The translations under genes and the position numbers were made by a program. From contig CM043871.1 of the NCBI GenBank assembly GCA_023846275.1, positions 32,890,578-32,954,577 on the forward strand: 64,000 nucleotides of DNA. The letters run 5' to 3'. A model generated the notes under the pieces. The model worked only from the letters and a program-made list of their open reading frames with translations, was not told the origin of the DNA and did not search any database. The DNA is from Vanilla planifolia. Lineage: Eukaryota; Streptophyta; Magnoliopsida; Asparagales; Orchidaceae. Of this stretch, positions 49,843-62,867 are shown one piece after another (positions within the stretch are counted from its first letter, which is position 1; the number at the start of each line of letters is the position of its first letter).

Positions 49843-52800
49843 AGATGTTGTAGACCGATTCATTGTTTTGCAGATTCTTTCTTGTTTGGAATTATCAAAT
49901 GGTGAAATGTGACTTATGATTACAGTTGTAAGCAATGAAACAATACCTTGTTCTTTTTGTTTTAATGATGCCTCTGCATCTCTAAGGGATTGTTGTTGTA
50001 GATATTTGTAATTTGCTTGTCAAAATTGGCACATCAAATAGGCTATTTGTTAAGGTTATGTTTCTAAATGATGAAGCCCACATTCTAAAGCTTGTATTGA
50101 AGAGCTTCTTGTGTAACAATTTGTGGGTATTTGTTTGTTTAGCCAAAGTGAAGTTTTACATTCAACCAAGCAAGACAAACATCATCAAGAATGACTTCAT
50201 TGATTATATCATAAGAATCAATCACTAAGAATGATGATAAACAAGTCAAATTTGATTTATTTCAATTTTGATTTGACTTAAAATTGGCTAAACCCTAAAA
50301 AATTTGATTTTGGGTTAGTTTGGCTCAAAGATGGCTAACTTTGAGAGCCAGATTCAAATACCAAATAAAAGCCACATAATTTCAATATTAAGTGAGATGA
50401 TACTTCAATTGAATATCTAAGACCCAACAAAACAATCATTGATATAAGCAAATTATATAATTTTTTAATAATTTATTTGAAAGAAAATTCTAATATAATA
50501 TCAAAAGGGAACAAGTTGTCCTCCACTTTCCTTCCACTATATGCTAATGTGATAAAATTTATCATTGTTTTAATACACATATATCTATATCTAATTTGAG
50601 TTGGATTGAATAAAATTTTAATCAAGTAAATCAAACTCTAGCTCAATTGAATCAAGGTTCAAAGCAAACAACTTCATTTGTTATTGGCCTAACAATTTGA
50701 TTTAACTTTGATCCAAACAACAAATTGAATCATTTTTCAACTTTTAGCTATACTTTTATCAATTATGTGCAAAACTAATAGACATAAACATAACTAATAG
50801 ACATAAACAAGAGTAAATCGTAATATTTTTAGTTAATATCATTTGTACAAATTACATCTAAATAGTTATCTTTTTTCATACAAATATTGATCTAACATTT
50901 TAAAAATCCATTTTTTTTAATTTATGTAAAATAGTTTAATTCAAAAACATCTTTTCATTTATCAAATTCTCAAAAACAGTGGCAATGCTTCTTAGAATAT
51001 TTTGAAGATTTTTTTTTTTACAATTTTCTTTTTAAACCACAGAGACATCAAAAACTAAAATCATCAAATGCATCATTGAATATGTAAACCTATCTTTACT
51101 TAGACATTCTCCTTTGTTAGCCATGCAACTCTTTTAAATCAATTGTTTAAACCTACAAACAAAGCTTGTACCTATGACCTTAAACAATTAAACAAAATGT
51201 GGATATGTGTTTGTCTAACCCAAACAAAGATAAACCCAACTTATTGTTACTATAAAATGACATATAACATATTCATTTTATCATTAAAAACTTACAAAGC
51301 ATAACATACAAAAAAGGTGAATTATAATACAATTAAACTTAGCTCTGGAGGGATAGACAAGACTAGAGAAAAGAACAACAAGAAAAAAAAATTGGAAAAA
51401 TAACATAAAGTAAAGATAACAAAGATAAATAAAAACGGAATAGAGGACGGCCATGATGAGCACTTCTCATTCAAATAGCCTTACAAGGTCAAGAAAACAA
51501 TGACAAGACTCTAAAAAAGAAATATAAACTAAATAAAAAAAGATAATAAATCATCAAGCTCAGCAAGGATAACGCCAAAAAAGTGTATTACAATTGTAGT
51601 GCTTCGATCTCTTCTTGTATTACAGCAACTCCGATAACAAAAGCCAAAGTATGCCACCACCTCAAATAATAAGAAAACATAAGAAAAAAAGAAGAGAATA
51701 TAGAAGCAAACAAGAGTATGTTTGCCATAGATATCTCAAGCATAGAGAAGGAAACAACATGCAAAGGAATGAAGGATTTGGGGGACCTTTTATAGCAAAA
51801 GGAAGGTTTGGAGAAGTCCTTTTAATTCATGTCAAACACTTCTTCTTCTTGATTTCCAATCTCCATTAGAATTTAATTAAAAATATAAAAATTGAATACA
51901 TAAGTCAAAAAAGGTCATAAATACATTTTTCCTTCAACATGAAACATGGATTGGGTAAGACATTAAATGCATGAAACATTTATTACATGAAACAAAAATA
52001 GAAAGGAAATTAGGGTTTTTTTTTTGCATGCATAATGTAGAGGGATCTTTTCATAAGAGATACTCCACATCTTTTATCTCCTACAGCACGCAAATGGAAG
52101 AACAAATTGAACAGAAAAGGAGATGGAAATGCTTCTTAATTCAATGCCGACCTCTCAATGCCAGGGAAAAAGTAAACATCTTTATTAGGGCTTCTATTCT
52201 CAACTCATAGATATGAGCTAATATAAGTTCTACACAATAAACTCTTAGTTAAATGTCTAATAATTAAAAAAGAATTAAGTTTATGAATAAAAACAACATT
52301 GATTATATCATAAAAATTTAAAATTATATATTCTTAATTATTATTTAAGATTAATATTAATCTCATTTATATTCAATGTTATATTATTCATCAACAATAT
52401 CTTTAAAGATTGGACGATTTAATTGAAGTCTTAAAATCTAAAGATGCCAAATTGATCTAATTGACTTACAACAACTTCTTTATAATTTGGGTTTGATATA
52501 CAACTTGTGTATAAAATGAAGATTTAAATTGAGCTCAAATATTCTCAATAAAATGTCTAATAATTCAAAAAATTAAACTTACACATAAGAGTTACAACAA
52601 ATCTTTAATATTATATATAATTTTTAATATAAAACTAATAATAATCTCAATTATAATTTAATTACTTTCAATTTTATTCACATTGTTTATTGATAATGTC
52701 ATTTTGATAATGATTTGTGAGTTTAGAACATTTTAAAAAAAAGAATTTTCTAAAAATGAATTTTAGACAAGTGGAAAAGACAACTTTGTTGAAAACTATT

Positions 52801-53339
52801 ACATATTTTTGAGTTTGAGACACTTTTAAAGTTTAATTCTGGATCATTAATTAGCTTCTATGGAAATTAGTAATCAATAAAAAAAAAGGTTTAAAAATTA
52901 TTATTTTGAAGTATAATTTAAAAACTGTGTTTGACTCATATTGTCAAATGATGAAAATAACTTTTAAAGTTTTATAGATAAAAAATAAAATAAAATAAAA
53001 TAATATTATATTCAAATAATAATTTTTGTTTACTGCTTTTCATATTTTTTTTTTAAATTAAAATGAAATAAAAATGAACAAATAAATGTCTAATACACAA
53101 GCAACAAAGCTCCATATGTGTATACATGCATGCATGCAAGGCTCAGATATCTTACCTTTTGTTCACATGAGAACTATTTGGCACAGTAAAGAAGCATAAA
53201 GGAGCAATCTTTGAGCTTTAACTCTGATGATGGCTTCCTTGGTTTTTCCAACCTCTTCTCTCTCTCTCCCTTCCTACAGTCCATGGAAGAAATTATTCCT
53301 CTGAACAGAGAATCTGATGGACAAGACGACCCACCAAAA

Positions 53340-53405
53340 CTGTACCTCTCTCTCTTCTCTCTCTCCTCTCTCTCTCTCTATCTCTACCTCTACCTCTACC
53401 TCTAA
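53340..53405 (+). repeat. (CT)n tract passing into CTCTAC hexamers
   Basis: Pyrimidine-only dinucleotide and trinucleotide runs are followed by about four CTCTAC-type hexamers. They explain the Ser/Leu/Tyr-rich tail of the frame 53211-53405. Confidence 0.85.
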
Positions 53406-54930
53406 CTCTAGTCCAGGGTGGAAGTCTTCTTCATCTGTTTCTCTCCCATCGTGACCTAAAAGGCTAACACGACTCTACTCGTCTTCTTCCTTCTGCTTCA
53501 CGAGAGATGGGAAGTGACAAGTCATGGTTGTTCTCTTATGGTCCTTAATGGATGTTCTGTCCTATCTTCCTTCTCTTTTCTGTAGTGTAGTCACCTACGC
53601 TTCCTTAGTAACTATTCCAACCACCAATCCTTGCATGGCTCGTTAATGGCGATTTTGATTTTTTTTTTCCTATTTATATTCTGCTTGTATTCAAGCATTG
53701 AAGAATCACTTTGGCTTTGTTGTTCAAAAATCAATTGAACGAACTTATTTCCAAAACATTAGAATATTAGATGATAAAACAATATCGACTCATGATCTTG
53801 ATCATGTCCATACTTTATATGGCGAGTTTGATTTGAACTTTATTCAAGTTAGCTAACCGAATCCAAGATCTAATTTTGTTCTTACCCATTTATATGTTTG
53901 TGCATTCAATGAAGAGTTAGTTTGTCAGGCAATTATACCCAGTAAAGCTCTGGATTTGTCTTTGAAGATGAAATCTTCGAGACGAGACAAAAATCCCTTT
54001 TCTATTCAACACATCTATACTTCAATTTGTTTCAATTTGCTATTTTCAATTTAATTTTATAATCCAAAATGCATATGAGAAATTGCTTTATAAGATAAAC
54101 TCGAGATATTGTATAAATAAAAAAATTACATTGATTCAATATAATCATAACAATCTTTTGATTATAAGTGATTAAAGTATCACAATATATTTGAATTATT
54201 ATCTTATTAATTTATCTTCAAATAATATTTTTTGCTAATAACAACACTTCTCTTTCTTTAAATGGAAGCATAATTTTAAAAAATTATTTTACACTAAAAT
54301 TATTTTCATAAAATTCAAAGAATTATCATAATAAAACAAAAACTACATTTTGCTATTAGTCTCAATTGTGTAACTTAACATAATTTTTATTTTACACATT
54401 TTAGAAAAAATTAATTAATTTTGTTTCAAATTTATCGCACGGATCCACGTGCATCGCTTTTAATGCTTCGCACAGGTCAACATCCTCCTCCCCGTGCATA
54501 TTGCTTTATTCATTGTTGTGGGTCCGTTTGGTTATTAAAAAAAATATAGTATTCCAGAAATTATTTTGTCTACATAAGCCAAACCAATTAAAAAAAAACA
54601 AGTAAATGGCTCATCTACACAAGCATTTCTATAGCAATTATTATTCATCTAATTTATTCCTAATTTTTTTAAATTATAAAATACTTTAATATTTATATAA
54701 CAAATTTTTTAATATCATATTTTTATAATAATTTATCAAACTTCACCACGGAAAAAAAAAAAAGGAAGGAATGAAGGCAACATATATGGCTACACAAGAC
54801 TTCAATATTTTCCATGTTGTTTTATTATATTTTATTTTGCTTTGTGTTTGTTTATAAGTTGAATCAATGAGTTTTGACTTTTCAATATCGTGTTGGAAAA
54901 TAATTGTTTTAAAAATTAATATTGAGTTAA

Positions 54931-54956
54931 ATTATTATTATTATTATTATTATTAT
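54931..54956. repeat. (ATT)n microsatellite
   Basis: About eight ATT units in an AT-rich spacer. A shorter ATT run lies near 14320. Confidence 0.85.
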
Positions 54957-57345
54957 ATTTTTATTTTATAACTTTCTAAGAAATTCAAAATGCAATTTTA
55001 ATCATATATTTTCACATCACCAATTTTGATATATTTTGACCAAAAATGATAATTATATCTTTTAGATTAAATCATACATGTTTTCATGTATATACAATTA
55101 CATCTCCTATGAGAATCAAATAATACTTTAACTTTGGCCAAAAATATTATAATAAAATAGGAGTATTTAATAACACTATGACTTAAACTTATAAGTATAA
55201 ATCATGTTAATTAAATATTAAGATATTAAAATTATAATCAATTTACAATATTTCATTTATATTTAATAAATTTCTATCTTAAAGTAAATTTTTTTTTATC
55301 AAAGATGATCATCATTTTTTTATTTAATCCTAAAATCTTTTAATTAACTAAACTGAATGTCATATCATAAATCAAAGATATTTACAAATTTTTCTCCCAA
55401 ACAAGAATCAAATATACATATTCATTACTCTCCTTTAATTCTAAAATATTCTAATTAAAAAAAATTAAGTAACCCATTGTATATTAAAGGTGTTGATGTA
55501 TACATTACATCTTTTATATTATGCTTATTGGACCAATTATTGAACAATGGATGGCCAAGGAGCCATGCATTTATTAATCAAACGAAGCTTTATTGTTTCA
55601 TAGAAGCTAGCCAACGCCATCAAATATTATATACACCAATAGCTACTAAACCAAGCAAAGAAATCACCTTAATTCACAAAAATTCTACTCAATTATGACA
55701 CAAAAGCATCGAGTCATGACAACTATCAAATGTATAAATTATTTTACTATCATGTCACTATTGGTTTTGATACCACATGTTAAGAGAGATATTTCAATTT
55801 AGAGTCCAAGTTAGACTCAACATAAAACAATGTAATAAACAACCAATGACTCAAAAGTAAATACACAAATTATATTAATTACATATTAAAATTCTTATAT
55901 ATATTTTATAAAATGAATTATTGAATCAATAATTGTCATATTCATATTATATATTTTTTCCCATATGTTCAAACATGTTTCTCTATTTGGTTACAAAATA
56001 TTTATATGTAATCATGTTTTTATTAGGTAAATAGGTTAACTCGAGTTTGGAATAGATTACATTCTCGATGATAGCCGAAAGGGTAGTGGTCAACATGTTG
56101 CAAATACTAAAGTTTAGGATCTAAGAAATACCCAATAAAATAGTTTTATTTGATAAATATTTATTAAAATATTGTTAAATATTTTATATACAAAAAGATT
56201 AAATCATTTTGACTTTGGGATGCATATCTAATATGAAGGGGAATAAATTATACATCCTCATATTTTTTTTTTTTTTTTGAAAACAGTATTACAACTATAG
56301 CTTGTGAAATGACATGTTGGAATAGGAATGAAGGGTTGTTGAAAAGCATATATTCAACAGCACCCTCAAGCTAACCCTAAGACTTAGGACCCAAAATGAA
56401 ACAAAGCATTGTTAGACTGACATGTTAAGGATAAAATAGAATTTTGTTTAAAAAAACTACACTGTAATAATTAAAAAAGAATAAAAATAAAATTATCATT
56501 CAATATCTATAATTATTAAATAAAATTTATTTTAGCTTATTTTCAAAAACTTACTATGTTTTCCATTCTTTTTTATGATGATCTCTATATCAAAATAATA
56601 ATAAAATGTTTTTATCATGTACATATTTATTTCTCTTATTTTTTAAAATCAAAGAATAATTTAATTTTTATACAATTATTAATCTAATATTATATTTTAC
56701 TTATGATTTATCAAATATCATTATATTCTAATTGTATGTTCTCATAATATCAATCTTATTGTATTTCAACTGTAATCACCTACCCATGACATGATGCCTT
56801 TAATATTTGTTTCAGAGTCATAATTTTCTTTTGAATTTATTTGTGATAAGATGCAACCTTATTTGGTCGGTTATGGATAATCATAAGTAGCAAATCACAC
56901 ATAAAGCTTACAATCCAATATTAAAAAAACACAAAACAAAGCTTAAAACTACCCCCAAGTTTGCTACTATTATGCTTTTATTTTATTCTTTGCTCTTATT
57001 AATAAAAGATATCAAATCAACCCAAGGCAACCCATCTACCAAACAATCCCTTAGGGCATGTTTGAACACAATTAGAAGGTATGTTCTTGAAAACTTTATT
57101 TTACCTCATTTGTTTCTTGAGACTATTCCGAACAAATTCGATCTAAATATCAAGAAAAAACCTAACATTAAAACCCTAAATTATCATTTATTATCTACAA
57201 TTTCACACTTTGTTTCAAAGATAATTTCGTTTTCATATATTTACCTTCATTTCAATATCATGTCTTTAAGAGTAATTTATCAAATATAACTTTGTTTCTA
57301 TTACACTTTTTTATTTCACCAACCTCATTATGTTCTCATCCCATC

Positions 57346-57369
57346 TTGTTACGATTGCAATCGTAACAA
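57346..57369. promoter_or_regulatory. Perfect 24-nt palindrome upstream of the bHLH gene
   Basis: The half-site TTGTTACGATTG at 57346-57357 is followed immediately by its exact reverse complement, with no spacer. It lies 322 bp before the bHLH start codon. It could be a dimeric factor site or a transposon footprint; nothing in the sequence decides. Confidence 0.3.
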
Positions 57370-57691
57370 AACGAGTGAGGCCTGGTTCAGGAATTTCAAG
57401 TACATGCAATGGTACAAAAAATAACTTAAGGACTGTATAACATCTATGTCAGAACAATTTTGGAGATTAAACTTGGTCTTAGTCTGCAATGGTGGGCCTA
57501 GACAACCATGTGCTAGCATGTGGTGTGTCTCTTCTTATCAGTGCTCTAACCCAAAATATAAAGACAGGCACTGTCTCTACTTTGTATTCCACACAATCTT
57601 TTTCTCTCCATTGCTCCATATCTCAATACATAGTCTGCAACAATCTCTCCCACATGAGCCCAGCCCTTGAGTTCAATTAAGAAGCAAAGGC

Positions 57692-58219
57692 ATGAACTCG
57701 AGCCATGCACTTACAGCTCACCATGCAAAGCATGAGCAGAGGAAGGTCCTCAAGAAGAGTCTGCTCATGGGAAGAAAGAGGTATGAGGGCATAACCAAAC
57801 CATGCTTTGTGTGGAAACATCCCAGGAAAGGGATGATGAAGGGAAGAAGACTTGGAAGGATTTCAAGGTTAAGAACAGGTGTACAGAAGAGGATGAAAAC
57901 CCTCAAAGGTCTCATCCCAGGGGGTGAGACCTTGGATTGTTTCTCATTGCTGGGTGAGACCATAGACTACATCATCACCCTGCAGGCCCAGGTCAGCCTA
58001 ATGAGGATGCTTACTGAGCTTCTTGAAGTCTCAAAGCTATGGTATACTTTTAACTACTCTTCTTCATCAATGGAGGTTTACCATGAGAATAGTTTTGACT
58101 CGTACCTGGTTATCTCAATGCATGCAGCTATTACACCAAGGGAGGTTTACCATGAGAAGGCTTTGCGGATGCTCCAGCAGATCACCTGGATAAAAAGAGC
58201 AGATCACTCAGTAGAATAA
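57692..58219 (+). CDS. Atypical bHLH transcription regulator, UPBEAT1-like
   Basis: A helix-loop-helix protein lacking a canonical DNA-contacting basic region. Arabidopsis UPB1 represses peroxidase genes and balances root growth; the same role here is only inferred. The open frame encodes 175 residues from ATG 57692. A basic stretch (residues 45-63, KGMMKGRRLGRISRLR) precedes a helix-loop-helix at about 64-115: VQKRMKTLKGLIPGGETLDC, then LLGETIDYIITLQAQVSLMR, then MLTELLE. UPB1 has KRRVKTLKELVPN and QTADYILALEMKVKVM at equivalent places. Relatives end shortly after this; here about 60 more residues follow, with VYHE twice, encoded by two identical 18-bp copies at 58072 and 58141. A possible donor, GGTATAC near 58042, could remove the tail by splicing. 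Single-exon reading is the simplest model. Confidence 0.75.
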   Translation: MNSSHALTAHHAKHEQRKVLKKSLLMGRKRYEGITKPCFVWKHPRKGMMKGRRLGRISRLRTGVQKRMKTLKGLIPGGETLDCFSLLGETIDYIITLQAQVSLMRMLTELLEVSKLWYTFNYSSSSMEVYHENSFDSYLVISMHAAITPREVYHEKALRMLQQITWIKRADHSVE

Positions 58220-61200
58220 AAGAATGTTTATGTTAGTTAAGTTTAGTAATGCAAGAAACATAAGCATGCATGCTTTTATCCAATGTAAATTGAACAGTAC
58301 GTGTAAGAATTTCCACATGAAATGCCAAGTGTGCAGTTATGTTTATGGTATAGTTTAACAAACATGTAATCCAGCAGGAGAAGACAGACCCCCTGCAAAA
58401 TGAGGGGCCTGATGTATGAAGACAAGATAGTAAAAGAAAGATCTGATAAAGTGTTGGAAGCAAGCATAAAAAATAATTGGCTGGGAGCTTTGCGTTATGT
58501 GTTAATGGTTTAGTATCAAATAAGAATTGTAACTGTGGGAGATGAAGGAAAACTTCTGATGCAGACAGAGTTCACTTCACTGTTTGTTTCTCTGCCTGGA
58601 GGAACGAATGATCCCTTGGCGAGCTGAGAAGATGAACACAGAAGAGCATCCAAATGAGGTACTACACAGAAGTTACAATGTCGAGAATAGCTTCTGCAAG
58701 AGGGCTGCTCGGGGAGAGGATGTTGCTGTGAACAAAATAAAACTCGAGCTGATCCAATTCTCACTCAAGATATGGTGGAAGTTGTTCAAGTTGATCAACT
58801 CGATCTCAATCTAATCCAAGCTTTGGACAAGAAGAATTTGATTTGATCTCTATTCAAGATAGACCCAAATAGTCGGTTATCCATTCGAATTTGTTTTGAG
58901 CTAAAGACAATTCAATTTTTTTTACTAATTTAATAATACTAAATATACTAATATTTATTGCTATGATTTCATACTTTTATTTACTTATTTATTTAAATAC
59001 GTTTATGTTGATAAATCATAAATAAATCTATACAAAGACACTGGTACTTCAATCTGATTTTGAGTTAGCTCAATTCAATCAAGACTTGGTTGAATATAGA
59101 CAGACTCATGACATTTGAACTTGAGTTGAATTTGGTTTCTATTGGACTCATTTTGCTTTGATCTGAACTTGATTCAAGCGAAAAATTGATCAAATTTTCT
59201 AGTAAATTTTAAAGTTAACTTAGAATCCCTAATGAGGAATAAGACATGAATAGCTTCTACATTGTAAAGTCACGAAGTAATTAGTGGTATCAATGGTTAT
59301 CCAAATAGAACAAAGAAGAAGAAGCCCAAAAGCATTGCAATGAGCACATATATTGGCACTAATAGGAGGCATGTGTACCATACATGCCAAGTTAGGTAGA
59401 AATCTCAATTGCTTGGTCATGAATCATAATCCAAGCTAAAGTTCATCATTGAGACTACATTGTCCAAATCAAGGTCACCATGGCCCAGCTTCCTTTGCTA
59501 GGATGTACTACAATATTTAGGGCTAAATGTCCCTATTAAGAACATTTGATCATGATTTCTATATAAGAATATGATGAATTATATAAATTATAAATTCAAT
59601 AATATTAATTAATATAATAAAAGATTTTTAGAATTTTTTAACAGGTTTAGTAAACTTTATTTAGAAACTTATTGAAATCTTTTGTGTGGGAGTAAAAAAA
59701 AGTATTGAGATAATAGGATTTTATATGATTTAATATAAAACTAGATCTACATCTACTCCTAGTCAAAAGACTAAACAAAAATACTAAAATAACATCCGTA
59801 AAAATGGGTAGGTTGAAAACTTGATCAAAATTCTTTACAAACATTAAGCTAAAAGACTTACACATAAGCTAAAAGGCCTTAGAAAACATAGAGACAAAAG
59901 ACTCTATAATCACTAGCCCAAAAGAGTCTACAAAATCAAGCCAAAGAACCCTACAAATTACCAAATCAAAAGACTACAATAACAACAAACTGACCAATAC
60001 AAGATTAAAAATAAAGTCCTAATAATCAGACAAAAAACATAATGAAAAGCTCAATTAAAAAGACTTATAACCTAATACAATTATCAAAAAGGCATGTTAA
60101 AAATATAATAAACTAATGAAGAGTAAATTCTAACTTAACTTAATATAATATAATAAAATAATAGACAAAAAATCATGAGAAAGATGATTCTCAATGTAGT
60201 CTTGCTATTCTCTCAATCCACTCTAAGTAAATGATGATTTTCAAGTAAATCTTTTTCTTAAAGATATGTAATTGATCATTAGCCTATTTATTACATTTAA
60301 CCCCCTTTTTAAGCATTAACAAACTCTCTGATGATTCAAAAAATTTCTTAATAGTTGTAATAAAATTAATTACGTAATTTGTATTAATCATACTCTACGG
60401 TATTAGTAAAAAAACTGATCATCCAACCCATCTTATTGTTTAACCTAACTTATTTACACACTTTAATAGAATCATATTGTGCGATATAAGATGTATTATA
60501 CAATATGCTTTTGTTTTATCACTCATGTATTAAGTCTTTATTTTAATTTTGATCATACGTGTACAATGAGTATTATACTGTACAAAGCATTTCAACTTCT
60601 TCAGTTACTTAAGTCTCATTTTAGATCTCTCTAGTTTGATAAGAATCGTTCACAATATATGCATATCGTATTGTATGATATGCTAGTGTTCAGCTCTTAA
60701 ACTATGCACTCTTTGTTTTCATAGGATCATATTATATGATGAACACATATTATACAATGTGTTATAAATCCAAAATTAAAGTCACTCGAGCTATCTTATT
60801 ACCTGTTCATACAACCACATATAAATTAATTGTAATGTATTATATGACCAATTTTGAATAGACTTAACGTTTTGAATTCTATGAATATTAACTATAACAT
60901 GTTAATGCAAATCAATATTTTTAATGATCATTAAGCCAAATTTATATATAAATAATGCATGCCTAAGTAACAAGATGTGTGAGAAATATGTCATGAATAA
61001 TTTGTCACATGCTCAATGTTCCACCATTATCTTAATATCTCAAATTAAATTGTTATGGGTGTTACATGCTAATCCAAAATAAGAAAACTCCACAAAAGTG
61101 TTTTTCAAATACGCTTAAACTTTGTGTTTCCTTGGTGTCAATTACAGCTTATATCAAACATTGCTAATGTCTTCTTTGAAGTTAATTACCAAACCCTCTA

Positions 61201-62015
61201 ATTGATCCATTTATTTAATTTTGAAATTCATGATTTAAAATACTTAAGAAAAAGTATTAGTAAAATAATATATGATTTTTGTCATTAAACTAGAGGTATA
61301 AAGACTTAAACGTTCAATAGTCCATTGTCAAATATCTCTTTCTATGTAACAATTGATTATATAAAGATCCAATTCCACTAGAGACCAAAGCTAACAGTAA
61401 CTTCATATCGAACAAAAGCTTAGGTATCTAGAAGATCTCTAATGAGGGTTTTTAAATGCATGGACATCCAAACGCAACGCCAATTAAGGAGTTCTTACCA
61501 CTTGCTTAGGAATATAAATAATATTAATCAACAACAAAGACTTATGTGAAAGTTGGTTGAAGTGATGGTCTAAACATGGGCATGCATTGCTGTTCATATA
61601 ATTCCTCTTACACCAGAGATCGTCATGGGGCCTCATGCCCTGAAAGCTACTATCCAACAGCTCGTTATAAAGACCTTTTTCGAACTTCATTTCAACCTCT
61701 CCTTTTTAACCCACAACAATCAAACTTAACAGATTTAAGTTGGAGAGGACAACATGTTCAATAGAAGGATGTGAAGAGTCATGCTGATTGACCAAAACAG
61801 AGGCAGCTTGAATCCTTCTATAGAAGGGTAGCCACATACTGCATGCATGCAGACAAAGAACAGAGACAAGGCATGTGGCAATAAGTCATCTTGAAAAATA
61901 GGTACTGCTCAAGAAAGCAACTTGAACAGTATCTTCTATTAGCTAAACATACCATCACACGTACTAAACAGAACTTCACTGTAGTAAACCATAGACAAAC
62001 CAGAGCTTAATTACA
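58220..62015. other. Repeat-rich intergenic region
   Basis: No supported gene. A region of higher GC at 58560-58800 has a 76-codon frame (58584-58814) with no recognised family. About 59860-60000 repeats AAAAGACT-type words at irregular spacing. The segment 60380-60860 is dense in ATCGTAT, TATACAAT and GTACAAT words, as at 9660-10480. The frame 61576-61764 is unrecognised. Confidence 0.45.
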
Positions 62016-62414
62016 TCACAAGGCTCTGCAGACAAATACTTCCAAAGCCTCAGCAGTAGCACCATTTGCACTTTTCCCTGCAAAAAAGATACGACAACAC
62101 GACACTCTCAGCTGATTACCTTCATCTTGCTTCTAAAAGTAAGAATGGCTAACTAAATAGCTTATAAATATGAAACAAGGCTAAAAGATGACTAACTGCA
62201 AGGTTATTGAGCCAGTTTAATGTTATTCTCAATAGGAAAATCTGTGCGCTGGACTCAAGATTCTGACCATAGAATAGGCGATCAGATAGCTCACCTAACA
62301 TCGTTACTGTATAGGAATGGAACATTGCCTTTCTATTTTTTTCATCGTTTTTCAAGTTTTTCTGTATGCTGATGTTTGTTACCTCTTGGTTTGTAATAGA
62401 TGTTAAGCTGCCAA
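62016..62414 (-). CDS. Unrecognised gene, 3'-terminal exons (partial)
   Basis: Two exons on the minus strand fit together in phase: 62414-62295 (acceptor CCAACAG before it, donor TTAG/GTGAGC after it) and 62077-62016 (acceptor TTTTTTGCAG, stop TGA at 62018-62016), with a 217 bp intron. They encode about 60 C-terminal residues starting GSLTSITNQEVTNIS and ending EALEVFVCRAL. The 21 bases at 62382-62362 look like a miniature GT-AG intron but are too short to splice and keep the frame, so I read them as coding. I do not recognise the family. Upstream exons should lie to the right, past the copia fossil, or outside the window; I found none with confidence. Confidence 0.35.
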
Positions 62415-62579
62415 CTGTTGGAAAAAAGGACAAAGTTTGCTAAAAAAGTTGAAGGCCAAAAATAATATAAAGGAGAAAGGAACAGTATAACTTTTGAGAA
62501 CTACTTTGATCTACAGTTGACTTCAAAAGAACCCTCTTAGATATGCTTATGAAACAATTATTACTAAAAAATAGGCATA

Positions 62580-62835
62580 TTCACTACTAAAATCACCTCC
62601 ATCTTAGTTCTTCAAAATCATCTCCAGCTTAGTCCTTCAAATAAAGAGTAGGCTCATTTTTGCTTCTTGTGAAAGTATTTTCAAAAAAATAGTGTTCAAT
62701 CTTGCTATGCAATGTCCTTGGAGCTTGTTGTAGCCCATTAAATATCTTTCCAAACTCAATACATCTTGATCTCCTTACCATTGACTATGAGCCCTTCAAG
62801 TTGAGCAACGTCAAAGTTTTTATTTAACATGCAAC
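62580..62835 (-). mobile_element. Ty1/copia reverse-transcriptase fossil
   Basis: On the minus strand VAQLEGLIVNGKEIKMY is followed by GLQQAPRTLHSKIEHYF and EPTLYLK. These match the copia RT segment YGLKQAPRAWYSKIDxYF…EPTLY. Only this part of RT is visible; no LTRs, integrase or gag are recognised, and the piece is broken. It is an old fragment, probably inside an intron of, or beside, the minus-strand gene ending at 62016. Confidence 0.7.
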
Positions 62836-62867
62836 CTTGACATTGAATTAATAAACAAGAAACGTAG

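Larger units (their letters stand above)
49843..57691. other. Intergenic region between the E3 ligase and the bHLH gene
   Basis: No supported gene. The segment 50230-50740 is rich in TTTGATT/CAAATC-type words, like 53800-53880 and 58740-59200. The segment 53211-53520 is CT-rich, with a transcript-like look but no recognised protein (a frame starts MEEIIPLNRESDGQ at 53283), and holds a (CT)n/(CTCTAC)n tract at 53340-53405. A GGGTCCGTTTGGTT MITE-like terminus lies at about 54521. An (ATT)n run lies at 54931-54956. The frame 57446-57670 just before the bHLH gene is unrecognised. Confidence 0.5.

Noticed and set aside
62362-62382. A 21-base intron bounded by GT and AG
   Set aside because: Far below the minimum for plant splicing, and the 21 bases keep the frame open.
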